This document shows, piece after piece, positions 1-5,502 of a stretch of DNA of 5,503 nt (positions are counted from its first letter, which is position 1; the number at the start of each line of letters is the position of its first letter). A program made the position numbers and the translations under genes. The notes below the pieces were generated by a model that saw only the letters and a list, made by a program, of their open reading frames with translations, did no database searches and had not been told where the DNA came from. This DNA comes from an uncultured Oscillospiraceae bacterium (GTDB lineage: Bacteria > Bacillota > Clostridia > Oscillospirales > Acutalibacteraceae): assembly GCA_902462665.1 (NCBI GenBank), contig CABQCM010000114.1:1-5503 (forward strand). Reading direction: 5' to 3'.

Positions 1-1001
1 TCGTTGGTATATACATTGCCCAGCGCATCGGCCGCCACGCCCCCCGGCCGGTTGAAGCAGGCCAATAGGGCGTCCCCGCCATCCCCGCTGTAGCCGCTGT
101 CACCGGTACCTGCCAGCGTGGTAATACGGCCCTGCTCGATGACTCGGATTCTGTGGTTGCCCGTGTCGGCCAGGTAAAGCCGCCCGCTATGGGGGTCGAC
201 AGCGACTCCGCTGGGCTTGCACAGCATAGCCTGGTTGGCCGCGCCGCCGTCTCCGCCAAAACCGCTGTGGCCAGTACCCGCCAGCGTAGTGACCATCCCC
301 TTGTCAATGCGCTTGATTTTGTGGTTGGAGCGATCAACAAACAGCAGGGAATCTCCGACGGCCTCCACACCGTAAGGTTCGGCCAGCGGCGCGTCAAAAC
401 AGAGATCGCCTTCGGCGCAGTCCCCCCGCAGCGAACAGCCGGCTAGAGTGTGCAGGCGGCCCTTTGGTTTCCATTGTAATGGATGCGGCGAGATCTCCTC
501 AACCCGATATCGACCCTTCTTTTTGGCGCTTTGCAGGGCGATTTCAGCTGCCTTGAGCACCGCAAAGGGCGCGTCGCCCGCCGAGCCGCAGGCAATCCCA
601 ATACTCAAGCGAACCGGTACCTTTTCATAAGGAGCGCGGCGCACGAGTCCCGCTCTTGCCACCCGACGGCGCAAAGCGTCGAAAAAGGCGTGCGGTGATC
701 CTTCTTCTGCCGAATCGACGGTAAGCAGCCGCGCCGGCTGACCAGCGCATGGGAGCAGCAAGAGGAATTCATCATCGCCATAACGGTATGCCAACCCGTC
801 GGACGCCTCCGACAACATCGCGGCCAATCGGCGCAAAATATCATCCCCCTCCCGCTCCCCCACGCGGACGCAAAGGTTGGTGAAAAAGTCGATGTCGATG
901 AGTCCCGCGCAGCAATCACCTACTGTGCGCAGCATTTCACCCAACCGCTCGATGGCTGTGCCGCGATCCGCAAGACCGGTGAGCGCATCGCGCGCCTTCA
1001 C
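1..1001 (-). CDS. GGDEF-like domain fused to NHL-repeat beta-propeller (C-terminus outside window)
   Basis: This frame is open from a GTG at 1001 to the window edge, giving 333 residues without a stop. Residues 5-167 follow the GGDEF (diguanylate cyclase) fold: DALTGLADR (5-13), the metal-binding D-I-D (36-38), RYGDDEF (73-79), VRLSIGIA (130-137) and AEIALQSAKKKGR (152-164). The signature is degenerate: GGDEF reads GDDEF, the usual nucleotide-binding N-D after the DxD is C44-V45, and there is no RxxD inhibitory site at the normal place. Cyclase activity is therefore doubtful. From about residue 183 come NHL repeats with TTLAGTG-x-SG-x-x-GDGG blocks (238-253, 294-309) and LADTGNHRIR (277-286), the blades of a beta-propeller; more blades probably lie outside the window. 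There is no signal peptide or membrane segment, so it should be cytosolic. The GTG overlaps the TGA of the upstream reductase gene (GTGA), suggesting coupled translation. The domain assignment is firm; the role is unknown. Confidence 0.85.
   Translation of the reverse strand, partial: MKARDALTGLADRGTAIERLGEMLRTVGDCCAGLIDIDFFTNLCVRVGEREGDDILRRLAAMLSEASDGLAYRYGDDEFLLLLPCAGQPARLLTVDSAEEGSPHAFFDALRRRVARAGLVRRAPYEKVPVRLSIGIACGSAGDAPFAVLKAAEIALQSAKKKGRYRVEEISPHPLQWKPKGRLHTLAGCSLRGDCAEGDLCFDAPLAEPYGVEAVGDSLLFVDRSNHKIKRIDKGMVTTLAGTGHSGFGGDGGAANQAMLCKPSGVAVDPHSGRLYLADTGNHRIRVIEQGRITTLAGTGDSGYSGDGGDALLACFNRPGGVAADALGNVYTN
76..125 (-). repeat. NHL-blade DNA repeat, copy 2
   Basis: This 50-base unit encodes the ITTLAGTGDSGYSGDGG blade-start block. 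It aligns without gaps to the unit at 244-293, with about 74 percent identity by hand count. It is an internal coding repeat of the propeller, not a mobile or CRISPR-type repeat. Confidence 0.7.
244..293 (-). repeat. NHL-blade DNA repeat, copy 1
   Basis: This unit encodes the VTTLAGTGHSGFGGDGG block and pairs with 76-125; the unit starts are 168 bases (56 codons) apart. A more diverged blade precedes it at about residues 183-232 of the same protein (LHTLAG, then LLFVDRSNHKIKRI). Confidence 0.7.
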
Positions 1002-1747
1002 AGCCCCATTCCCCCGTCAAGCGCAATCGCCTGGGCGGTAAGATAGGCGGGAGACAGCGCTTCGTCGAGCAGGAACGCGGTCAGCATGGCCACTTCTCCA
1101 GCCGTACACAGCCGCCGCATGGGTACTCCCTGCAACAGACGCTGCATTTGTTTTGGGTCTAATCCGTCGAGCATCTCGGTATCGACCGGCCCGGGGGCGA
1201 TCGCGTTGACCGATACGCCAAACAAAGCCGCTTCCTTGGCAAGCGCCTTGGTAAAGCCGATGACCCCCGCTTTGGCGGCGGCATAGTTGCTTTGCCCCGC
1301 CAAGCCGTTAATCCCGCTGACCGAGCTGATGTTGACGATGCGACCCCGGCGGCGGCGCTGCATGGCGGGCAGCACCGTGCGGGTGAGACGAAAGACCCCG
1401 TTCAAATTGGTGTCAATGACGCTGCTCCATTCGCTTTCGCTCATATGGAGCAAGGTGCGATCCATACGAATTCCGGCGTTGTTAACCAAACCGTCCAACC
1501 CTCGCCGCCCCAGATTGAGAAGCTGCACCAGCCGCTCGGCGTCCGATTGGCTTCGCACGTCGAGCTGGTAGCCGGTCGCGTTTGCACCCCGCTCGAGCGC
1601 AAGCTTTTCCACGCTGCGGGCGCTGTCGGCATCACGGTGGTAGGTAAAGGCGACATTGGCTCCCCGCTCGGCTAGCTCGAGCACCACCGCCCGGCCGATT
1701 CCACGGTTGCCGCCGGTGACCAGAATGGTCTTATTTTGCAGGCTCAT
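998..1747 (-). CDS. fabG: FabG-like short-chain dehydrogenase/reductase
   Basis: This is a complete 249-residue classical SDR, the usual length for the 3-oxoacyl-[ACP] reductase (FabG) group. The cofactor loop TGGNRGIG is at 11-18, NNAG at 89-92, and the catalytic tetrad is intact: N114, S142, Y155 and K159 in the YxxxK motif. R38, just after the second beta strand (TYHRD), favours NADPH over NADH. The end, IALDGGMGL, is typical of FabG. The expected reaction is reduction of a 3-oxoacyl thioester to the 3-hydroxyacyl form. SDR substrates are hard to predict, and beside dehydratase-like genes a 2-oxoacyl or other keto substrate is also possible. The ATG at 1747 is the only good start, because an in-frame TGA lies 15 bases upstream. 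The gene sits 82 bases after the second HgdB-like gene, and its TGA overlaps the GTG of the GGDEF-NHL gene. The family is certain; the FabG role is likely but not proven. Confidence 0.93.
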   Translation of the reverse strand: MSLQNKTILVTGGNRGIGRAVVLELAERGANVAFTYHRDADSARSVEKLALERGANATGYQLDVRSQSDAERLVQLLNLGRRGLDGLVNNAGIRMDRTLLHMSESEWSSVIDTNLNGVFRLTRTVLPAMQRRRRGRIVNISSVSGINGLAGQSNYAAAKAGVIGFTKALAKEAALFGVSVNAIAPGPVDTEMLDGLDPKQMQRLLQGVPMRRLCTAGEVAMLTAFLLDEALSPAYLTAQAIALDGGMGL

Positions 1748-1829
1748 ACGATGTCCATGCCCTCAAAAGGGCTTCCTTTCCTTCAAAATATCAAAATGAA
1801 TTCTCACGTTCGGCGGTCGCAGGACCAGT
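1748..1829 (-). promoter_or_regulatory. Intergenic leader of the reductase gene: distant SD plus small hairpin
   Basis: This is the largest gap between genes in the window. Reading on the minus strand, a purine-rich SD-like run GAAGGAAAGGAA (1784-1773) is followed at once by a perfect hairpin GCCCT-TTTG-AGGGC (1772-1759), and the ATG comes 11 bases later. The SD run is 25 bases from the ATG, too far for normal use, but about 11 bases if the hairpin is folded out. A 4-codon ATG-GAC-ATC-GTA-TGA mini-frame (1758-1744) overlaps the start codon. The hairpin has no following T-run, so a terminator is unlikely. Confidence 0.4.
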
Positions 1830-3017
1830 TTATGCAAACAGGCTCTCCCGGAAGGCCTCCATACGCAACCGCGCCTGTTCCAGCGGCATTCCGCGCGGAT
1901 CAATGCAGTCTCCGGGAAGCTCCAAAAAGGGGATCCGCCGGCGTCGGCACAACTGGGAAAGCTCCCATGCCGCGCCGGGAATCGCCCGACATCCCGCATG
2001 GGCGAGCAGCACCAGAGCGTCGATATGAAATTCTTCCATCACCCGCTCATAGAGCGCCATGCGCTCCCCGCTGCCGCCCAGATAAAAATGCGACGCCGCT
2101 TTATGGGCAAACGACCGCATGGGATCGCGCTCATCCAGGCGGGGCCAGTAAATCCAGCCGGTGATATCGAAGGCAATATGACAGCCCGACTCTTCAAATT
2201 GACGCATCAGTCCACCTGCATGCAGCGGGGCGAAATGAACCCATAAAATACGGCGACCCGACCCGCGCGGCGCAAGGTGTGAAGGCTGAGTCAGATAGGC
2301 CTGCGCTACCTTTTCCCCTGACTCGGAACCATAAAGAAAGGCGGCTCCAAACAAATTGCGTAGGGCCAGACGACCGGGAAACAGCACCTTAGTTTTTCGC
2401 AGGTCGTTGGCCCTTTGCCACGCTCTGCGCTGACGGTTGGAACGGCGTGCAGCTTCTGCCAGCAAGAGAGAGTCCACCCGACGGCCTGTAAGGGAGGCGA
2501 GACACTGGATTGCCCGTTCGAGCTGCTCTTTTACCTCATCCACCGCGCCGGGGGCATATCGATCATAGGGAACGGAAATTAGCTGCGTTTTGGTTCCAAA
2601 CCGACGGTGCATATACTGCATCATTCCGCTGCCGCCATCGCAGATGTGGCTGGTGCAAAGCGCATGACACGGGGCGGGTAGCAGCCCCAGCTCCATTGCG
2701 CCGATGAGAGTTTTGTGATAAGAGCACAAGGCGGCATGTACTCCCGCTTGTCCCGCCGCACGAATGCACCGCTCGGCCAAACCCAGGGTGGAAAGCCATC
2801 CGGCAGTCAACTCCATATGCACCGGCGTTAGACCAAGGGCGTACAGCGGCTCGGTCGGCATGGCCATATTTGTCCACACCATCTCGTCAGCCTGGTTCCA
2901 CAAAGCGTCGGTATAGAGCGCCGCTTGATAGCGCACCAGAAGGCGCGCCGCGTCAAGCTCCATCGCCGGCGCATACGAGGCGGCCAGACGCATACGCCGC
3001 ACAAATTCCCCTCTCAT
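1830..3017 (-). CDS. 2-hydroxyacyl-CoA dehydratase-like subunit (HgdB/BcrB superfamily)
   Basis: This 395-residue protein is close to the usual size for HgdB/FldC/BcrB-type subunits. Family features in order are: an N-terminal helical region; W48 with TNMAMPTEPLYALGLTPV (49-66), the 'P-E-L-aG-P' block; LCSYHKTLIG (97-106) with C98; LCTSHICDGG (120-129) with C126; the FG-x-x-x-x-x-I-x-V-P strand near 140-150; and a C-terminal Rossmann-like half with HAGCRAIPGAAWELSQL (340-356, C343), IPFLELPGDCIDPR (362-375) and RMEAFRESL (385-393). C98, C126 and C343 match the three cysteines that bind the [4Fe-4S] cluster in this family. Known members remove water from (R)-2-hydroxyacyl-CoA, reduce benzoyl-CoA, or carry a double-cubane cluster; the substrate here is unknown. 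The start is ATG 3017, which overlaps the previous gene's TGA (ATGA) and has GGGAG 8 bases upstream. The frame stays open upstream to 3737, but that stretch is Arg/Ala-rich and only shadows the neighbouring gene. It probably forms a heterodimer with the upstream product. Confidence 0.88.
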   Translation of the reverse strand: MRGEFVRRMRLAASYAPAMELDAARLLVRYQAALYTDALWNQADEMVWTNMAMPTEPLYALGLTPVHMELTAGWLSTLGLAERCIRAAGQAGVHAALCSYHKTLIGAMELGLLPAPCHALCTSHICDGGSGMMQYMHRRFGTKTQLISVPYDRYAPGAVDEVKEQLERAIQCLASLTGRRVDSLLLAEAARRSNRQRRAWQRANDLRKTKVLFPGRLALRNLFGAAFLYGSESGEKVAQAYLTQPSHLAPRGSGRRILWVHFAPLHAGGLMRQFEESGCHIAFDITGWIYWPRLDERDPMRSFAHKAASHFYLGGSGERMALYERVMEEFHIDALVLLAHAGCRAIPGAAWELSQLCRRRRIPFLELPGDCIDPRGMPLEQARLRMEAFRESLFA

Positions 3018-3931
3018 GGCATTTGCTCCCGTGTGGAACGTTTCAGTGTGCACAGACTTTCGTAAAAGGCCTCGTAACGGATGCGGCTGCGTTCCACGGT
3101 TTGGCCGGTGAATTCCTCCTCCATGAGCAGCACCGGGATACCGGCCTGCTCGCAGGCACTGCGCATGGCGGGAAGGGCAAACAGGCCAAAATCGCATTTT
3201 TGCGCCGCCATACCGATGACGCCCCGTATTTGAGCGCGGTGCAGCCGCAGCGTTTCCAAAAGCCAGGAGGAGAACCCCGGCATTCGCGGGCATGGCTCTA
3301 CACTTCCCTCCCCGCGCAGAATGGCTTGAAGCAGCGCCTCTCCTCGCCGCGATGCAAAGCAATCGCTGACTTCCAGCCGCATGCCATGAAAGATTTGCCG
3401 CAGAGGCGCAAGCCAGTCGGGATGGATGCCGCTGCCTAACATCCAGACCACGCCGCCGGGCGCGGCCGTATCTGCCTGCGCCCAGCCCATCTCCCATGCG
3501 CCCGTGTCGGCTGCGTTCCACGCCTCCAACCGGCTTGCGGCCTCCTCCAGTCGAGTTGGAAAGATAAGCTGAAACCGATTGTGCAAAGCAGTCAAAAGCT
3601 GCTCCAGACGCGATTTCATCCAGCGCAGGGAGGAAGGGGTGACGACGCTGGGCGTTTCGAGAAGAAATACAAACAGCTCGGGATACCGGCGGCAGAGTCT
3701 GTCGTACAGCCGTTCGGCGCTGGCGCAGCAGTTGCATAAAATTACCCCGTCGATTCCGCCGAGGTCAAATCGGGCAAAGGATTGCATGCAGCCGCATAGC
3801 TGCGGGGCGTCCAGCGCGGCCGACGCGCGCTGTCGGACGGGAGCGCAGTCCAGACGCACCGTCTCAAAGCCCAGGGCGTCCAGCAAACGGGTTGGTACGA
3901 AAGAGCAATGGCACAGCAATTTCGGTTTCAT
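3014..3931 (-). CDS. Compact cysteine-rich HgdB-like protein, partner subunit
   Basis: This 305-residue protein, short for the family, carries the 2-hydroxyacyl-CoA dehydratase D-component layout. LLCHCSFVPTRLLDALGF (5-22) corresponds to the family's G-Y-x-C-x-y-x-P-e-E-l-x-x-A-a-G block. LCGCMQSFARF (45-55) and VILCNCCASAERLYD (63-77) match the second and third cysteine regions. GVIGMAAQKCDFG (237-249), IPVLLMEEEF (265-274) and RIRYEAFYESL (283-293) match the conserved C-terminal cysteine, 'gIP-l-e-D' and 'Ri-AF-E' blocks. It has 14 cysteines, with close pairs or triplets at each N-terminal ligand region: C7/C9, C46/C48 and C66/C68/C69. I infer an Fe-S protein pairing with the next gene. Compared with typical subunits it begins directly at the first cysteine block. 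The start is ATG 3931 with SD AAGGAGGAAG (AGGAGG 7 bases upstream), the best ribosome site in the window. It begins 33 bases after the radical SAM gene. Dehydratase, benzoyl-reductase-like and double-cubane roles cannot be told apart here. Confidence 0.8.
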   Translation of the reverse strand: MKPKLLCHCSFVPTRLLDALGFETVRLDCAPVRQRASAALDAPQLCGCMQSFARFDLGGIDGVILCNCCASAERLYDRLCRRYPELFVFLLETPSVVTPSSLRWMKSRLEQLLTALHNRFQLIFPTRLEEAASRLEAWNAADTGAWEMGWAQADTAAPGGVVWMLGSGIHPDWLAPLRQIFHGMRLEVSDCFASRRGEALLQAILRGEGSVEPCPRMPGFSSWLLETLRLHRAQIRGVIGMAAQKCDFGLFALPAMRSACEQAGIPVLLMEEEFTGQTVERSRIRYEAFYESLCTLKRSTREQMP

Positions 3932-3938
3932 TGGTCTT

Positions 3939-3944
3939 CCTCCT
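3939..3944 (-). promoter_or_regulatory. Strong Shine-Dalgarno site (AGGAGG)
   Basis: A perfect AGGAGG core within AAGGAGGAAG lies 7 bases before the ATG at 3931. It fixes that start and implies strong initiation at the first dehydratase-like gene, which would then feed the overlapping second gene. Confidence 0.85.
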
Positions 3945-3964
3945 TTGTTGAAAAATGGCGTGAT

Positions 3965-4534
3965 TTAGTTTCTTATCCGACGGGTAATTTGATGAAAATA
4001 ACGCATTTTTTCCCGCTGAACGGCCGGACTGTAAATGCGCTCGAGCAGCTGACGGTAGCGGCAATTAATCTCTTCGACGCTCATACATTCCCCCGGCACA
4101 ACCGGCTGAAAGATGGTGTAATCGTTCCAGTCATAGGAAAGAATTTTCCCCTGACAGTCCATGCGCCGATACAGCTCGGTTCCGGGATAAGGAGTGCTGA
4201 CGGTGACGCTAGCGGCATACAAATGGACCGTTTCGATAAATTCGGCCAACCGTTCGAAGGTTTCTGGCGTATCGTTCCAGCCACCGACGATAAAGCTGCC
4301 GGTCACGCCGATGCCGTTGGACTGAATTCGCTCGATATATTCTCGATAATGCGAGAGGTGACGCAGCTTAAAATTGGCTGGATCAACTCCCATAAGGCCG
4401 CTCTCGCTCACTCCCTCCAGGCCGATCAGCACCTGACGCAGGCCGCTGCGATAAGCCGAGCGAATGAGCGGCTCTTCCTCGCCAAAGGAAATGTCGGCGT
4501 TGGCATACCAGGTACGGCCGCTGGGTCGCAGCAC
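3965..4534 (-). CDS. C-terminal half as read: rest of the radical SAM barrel
   Basis: Read from the GTG at 4534, this frame gives 189 residues, but the homologous frame is open further back to about 4573 and adds HFKILCS before that GTG. Radical SAM barrel signatures are WYANADISF (9-17), LRQVLIGLEGVS (33-44), GVTGSFIVGGWNDTPETF (near 76-93) and VSTPYPGTELYRRM (near 111-124). It has no cluster cysteines of its own, so it is not an independent enzyme. There is no convincing ribosome site at 4534, which fits a piece of the upstream gene. Confidence 0.75.
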   Translation of the reverse strand: MLRPSGRTWYANADISFGEEEPLIRSAYRSGLRQVLIGLEGVSESGLMGVDPANFKLRHLSHYREYIERIQSNGIGVTGSFIVGGWNDTPETFERLAEFIETVHLYAASVTVSTPYPGTELYRRMDCQGKILSYDWNDYTIFQPVVPGECMSVEEINCRYRQLLERIYSPAVQREKMRYFHQITRRIRN

Positions 4535-5265
4535 ACTGCACAGTATCTTAAAATGCTCTGGGGAACCATGAGATTATCGTTGGTAATATAAATTCGTCCC
4601 CGCCGGGGCAATGCGTCAATCGCAGACAGCTCCCGTTCCATCTGATCGGCTGTTTTTTGGCGAAAGCCGTCGCCGTACAGCGAACGCACATTACAAAAAC
4701 GGCATCCCCTGGGGCAGCCGCGGGAGGTCTGCATGGGGATAAGCCGCTGTTCCTCTCCTTGCAGCAGACGGTAAAGGGGCGTGGGAGAACGAGTCAGGTC
4801 GACCAGTTTGCGCTGAACATACCGCGGCTGTGGAACCCCTTGCTCGAGATGACGCAGAAAAGAACGAAAGATATCCTCTCCCTCCCCGAGAAGCAAGGTA
4901 TCGGCAAATCGCTCGCTTTCCTCCGGCCGCATGGCGGCATGTACGCCTCCGAAAGCGACCCACGTCCCGACCTGTCGAAAGCGACCGGCGTAGCGGTAAG
5001 CCCGGCGGACATTGGGGGTGACGGTGTACATACACACCAAATCATAATGCTCTTCCCAGTTTACCGCGCGAAATTCTTCGTCTACTACCTGTGCGGTCCA
5101 GCCCTCTGATTCGGCCACGGCGGCCAGCAGCAGCAGGGCGGGCGTGACCACCCGCCAGCGGTTTTGATTGATTTGACGCTCCAGCTCCGCCGGCCAGGCG
5201 GTATTGTATCTTCCCCCCGCAGGTCCGTCCATGCCAGGCGCAAGAAACAGCACCCGTTTCTCCAT
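4426..5265 (-). CDS. N-terminal half as read: B12-binding domain and radical SAM cluster motif
   Basis: Read literally, this frame gives 279 residues. Residues 1-130 resemble the cobalamin-binding Rossmann domain: KRVLFLAPG (3-11), TPALLLLAAVAESEGW (41-56), VVDEEF (60-65), a GGVH loop (106-109) and LLGEGED (125-131). No classic D-x-H-x-x-G cobalamin-ligand motif is visible, as is common in this family. The radical SAM cluster motif CPRGCRFC (C184, C188, C191) follows, then IYITNDNLMVPQ (225-236). After residue 236 homology stops, and 43 out-of-frame residues run to a TGA at 4426. Confidence 0.8.
   Translation of the reverse strand: MEKRVLFLAPGMDGPAGGRYNTAWPAELERQINQNRWRVVTPALLLLAAVAESEGWTAQVVDEEFRAVNWEEHYDLVCMYTVTPNVRRAYRYAGRFRQVGTWVAFGGVHAAMRPEESERFADTLLLGEGEDIFRSFLRHLEQGVPQPRYVQRKLVDLTRSPTPLYRLLQGEEQRLIPMQTSRGCPRGCRFCNVRSLYGDGFRQKTADQMERELSAIDALPRRGRIYITNDNLMVPQSILRYCAVCCDPAAVPGMPTPTFPLARKSRSFARLIAAACVRC
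4556..4573 (-). other. Apparent 1-base frameshift junction
   Basis: On the minus strand the reading is ATG-GTT-CCC-CAG-AGC-ATT in the N-terminal frame, while homology continues as GAG-CAT-TTT-AAG in the -1 frame. One extra C in the CCCC run (4563-4560), or one extra G after CAG, would give MVPPEHFK or MVPQEHFK, both natural for the family. The downstream frame has a TAA at 4576-4574, so the switch must lie downstream of it. I see no good slippery heptamer (X-XXY-YYZ), so programmed frameshifting is not supported. Confidence 0.75.
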
Positions 5266-5304
5266 TCCAATCACCGCCTTTGGGCAAATATTTTGCGCGC
5301 ACCC
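5266..5304 (-). promoter_or_regulatory. Short intergenic gap with SD and small palindrome
   Basis: The 39 bases between the membrane-protein fragment and the radical SAM gene hold an inverted repeat GCAAA-ATA-TTTGC (5296-5284) and an SD-like AAAGGCGGTGA just before the ATG at 5265. The palindrome could be a weak operator or chance. I see no terminator, so read-through from the upstream gene is possible. Confidence 0.3.
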
Positions 5305-5502
5305 CTACCATCGCTTAACAAGGGGGGAACACGGTTGATCGGCGTGAACAAGAGCGCCGACAGCGTTGTCCTCGTTGCTGGGCGACAGCCCGGCTGCCTG
5401 CTCCGCCTGGCCATTCGCTCTTTTCATAGCCGATCCACTTTGAAGAACCTGATGTTGAAACAAAAAGGCAGCTGACAAGGCGCAGACCGCGGCGAGAACG
5501 CC
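5305..5502 (-). CDS. C-terminal part of a probable membrane-anchored protein (start outside window)
   Basis: A frame open from the window edge gives 65 residues and ends at TAG 5307-5305. It begins with a hydrophobic stretch (GVLAAVCALSAAFLF, 1-15) that could be a membrane helix, followed by a polar tail rich in Gln, Ala, Ser and Asn and ending KRW. Of the three frames on this strand it has the most protein-like composition and codon use. An ATG lies inside at residue 26, but the hydrophobic part suggests the gene starts outside the window. I recognise no family. It is in the same direction as, and 39 bases before, the radical SAM gene, so it may belong to the same operon. It could also be non-coding leader sequence. 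Confidence 0.45.
   Translation of the reverse strand, partial: GVLAAVCALSAAFLFQHQVLQSGSAMKRANGQAEQAAGLSPSNEDNAVGALVHADQPCSPLVKRW

Larger units (their letters stand above)
3965..5265 (-). pseudogene. B12-binding-type radical SAM protein, whole locus, split by a frameshift
   Basis: Two minus-strand frames together make one protein of the B12-binding radical SAM family. The N-terminal frame runs 5265-4426, the C-terminal frame 3965 to about 4573, and they differ by -1. Adding one base near 4563-4556 gives a continuous 433-residue protein, a normal length for the family: a Rossmann-like cobalamin-binding domain, then a radical SAM barrel. Such enzymes cleave S-adenosylmethionine with a [4Fe-4S] cluster, and many carry out difficult methylations, rearrangements or cyclisations. 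The start is ATG 5265, with GGCGGTGA about 5-6 bases upstream; the GTG at 5274 is also possible but lies almost on top of the AAAGG. The gene ends 33 bases before the first dehydratase-like gene, so it probably shares its transcript. Both halves are well conserved, so a sequencing or assembly error or a very recent mutation is more likely than an old pseudogene. The substrate is unknown. Confidence 0.85.

Noticed and set aside
605..919. Minus-strand open frame of 104 codons inside the GGDEF region.
   Set aside because: It is in a different frame from the GGDEF-NHL protein, whose motifs run continuously through this stretch.
1292..1675. Plus-strand open frames opposite the reductase gene.
   Set aside because: The minus strand here encodes the complete SDR active site; the plus-strand translations have no family features.
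1759..1772. Rho-independent terminator after the dehydratase pair.
   Set aside because: The stem is only 5 bp and ATGGACATCG follows it instead of a T-run.
2870..3439. Plus-strand open frame of 189 codons.
   Set aside because: It is antisense to the two HgdB-like genes, has low-information composition and no domain, and is typical of GC-rich shadow frames.
3018..3737. The second dehydratase-like frame stays open upstream, suggesting a 635-residue protein or a fusion.
   Set aside because: The extra 240 residues are rich in Arg, Ala, Gly and Ser with no family motif, and they lie wholly inside the first dehydratase-like gene. Homology begins just after the ATG at 3017, which has an SD and an ATGA overlap.
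4556..4573. Programmed -1 ribosomal frameshifting in the radical SAM gene.
   Set aside because: The zero-frame codons GTT-CCC-CAG do not form a slippery heptamer and I see no clear downstream pseudoknot. Programmed frameshifting is not usual for this family.
3908..4591. Plus-strand open frame of 227 codons opposite the radical SAM gene.
   Set aside because: It lies antisense to clear family motifs (WYANADISF, TPYPGTELY). Its translation has no recognisable domain, and it also runs across the frameshift site.
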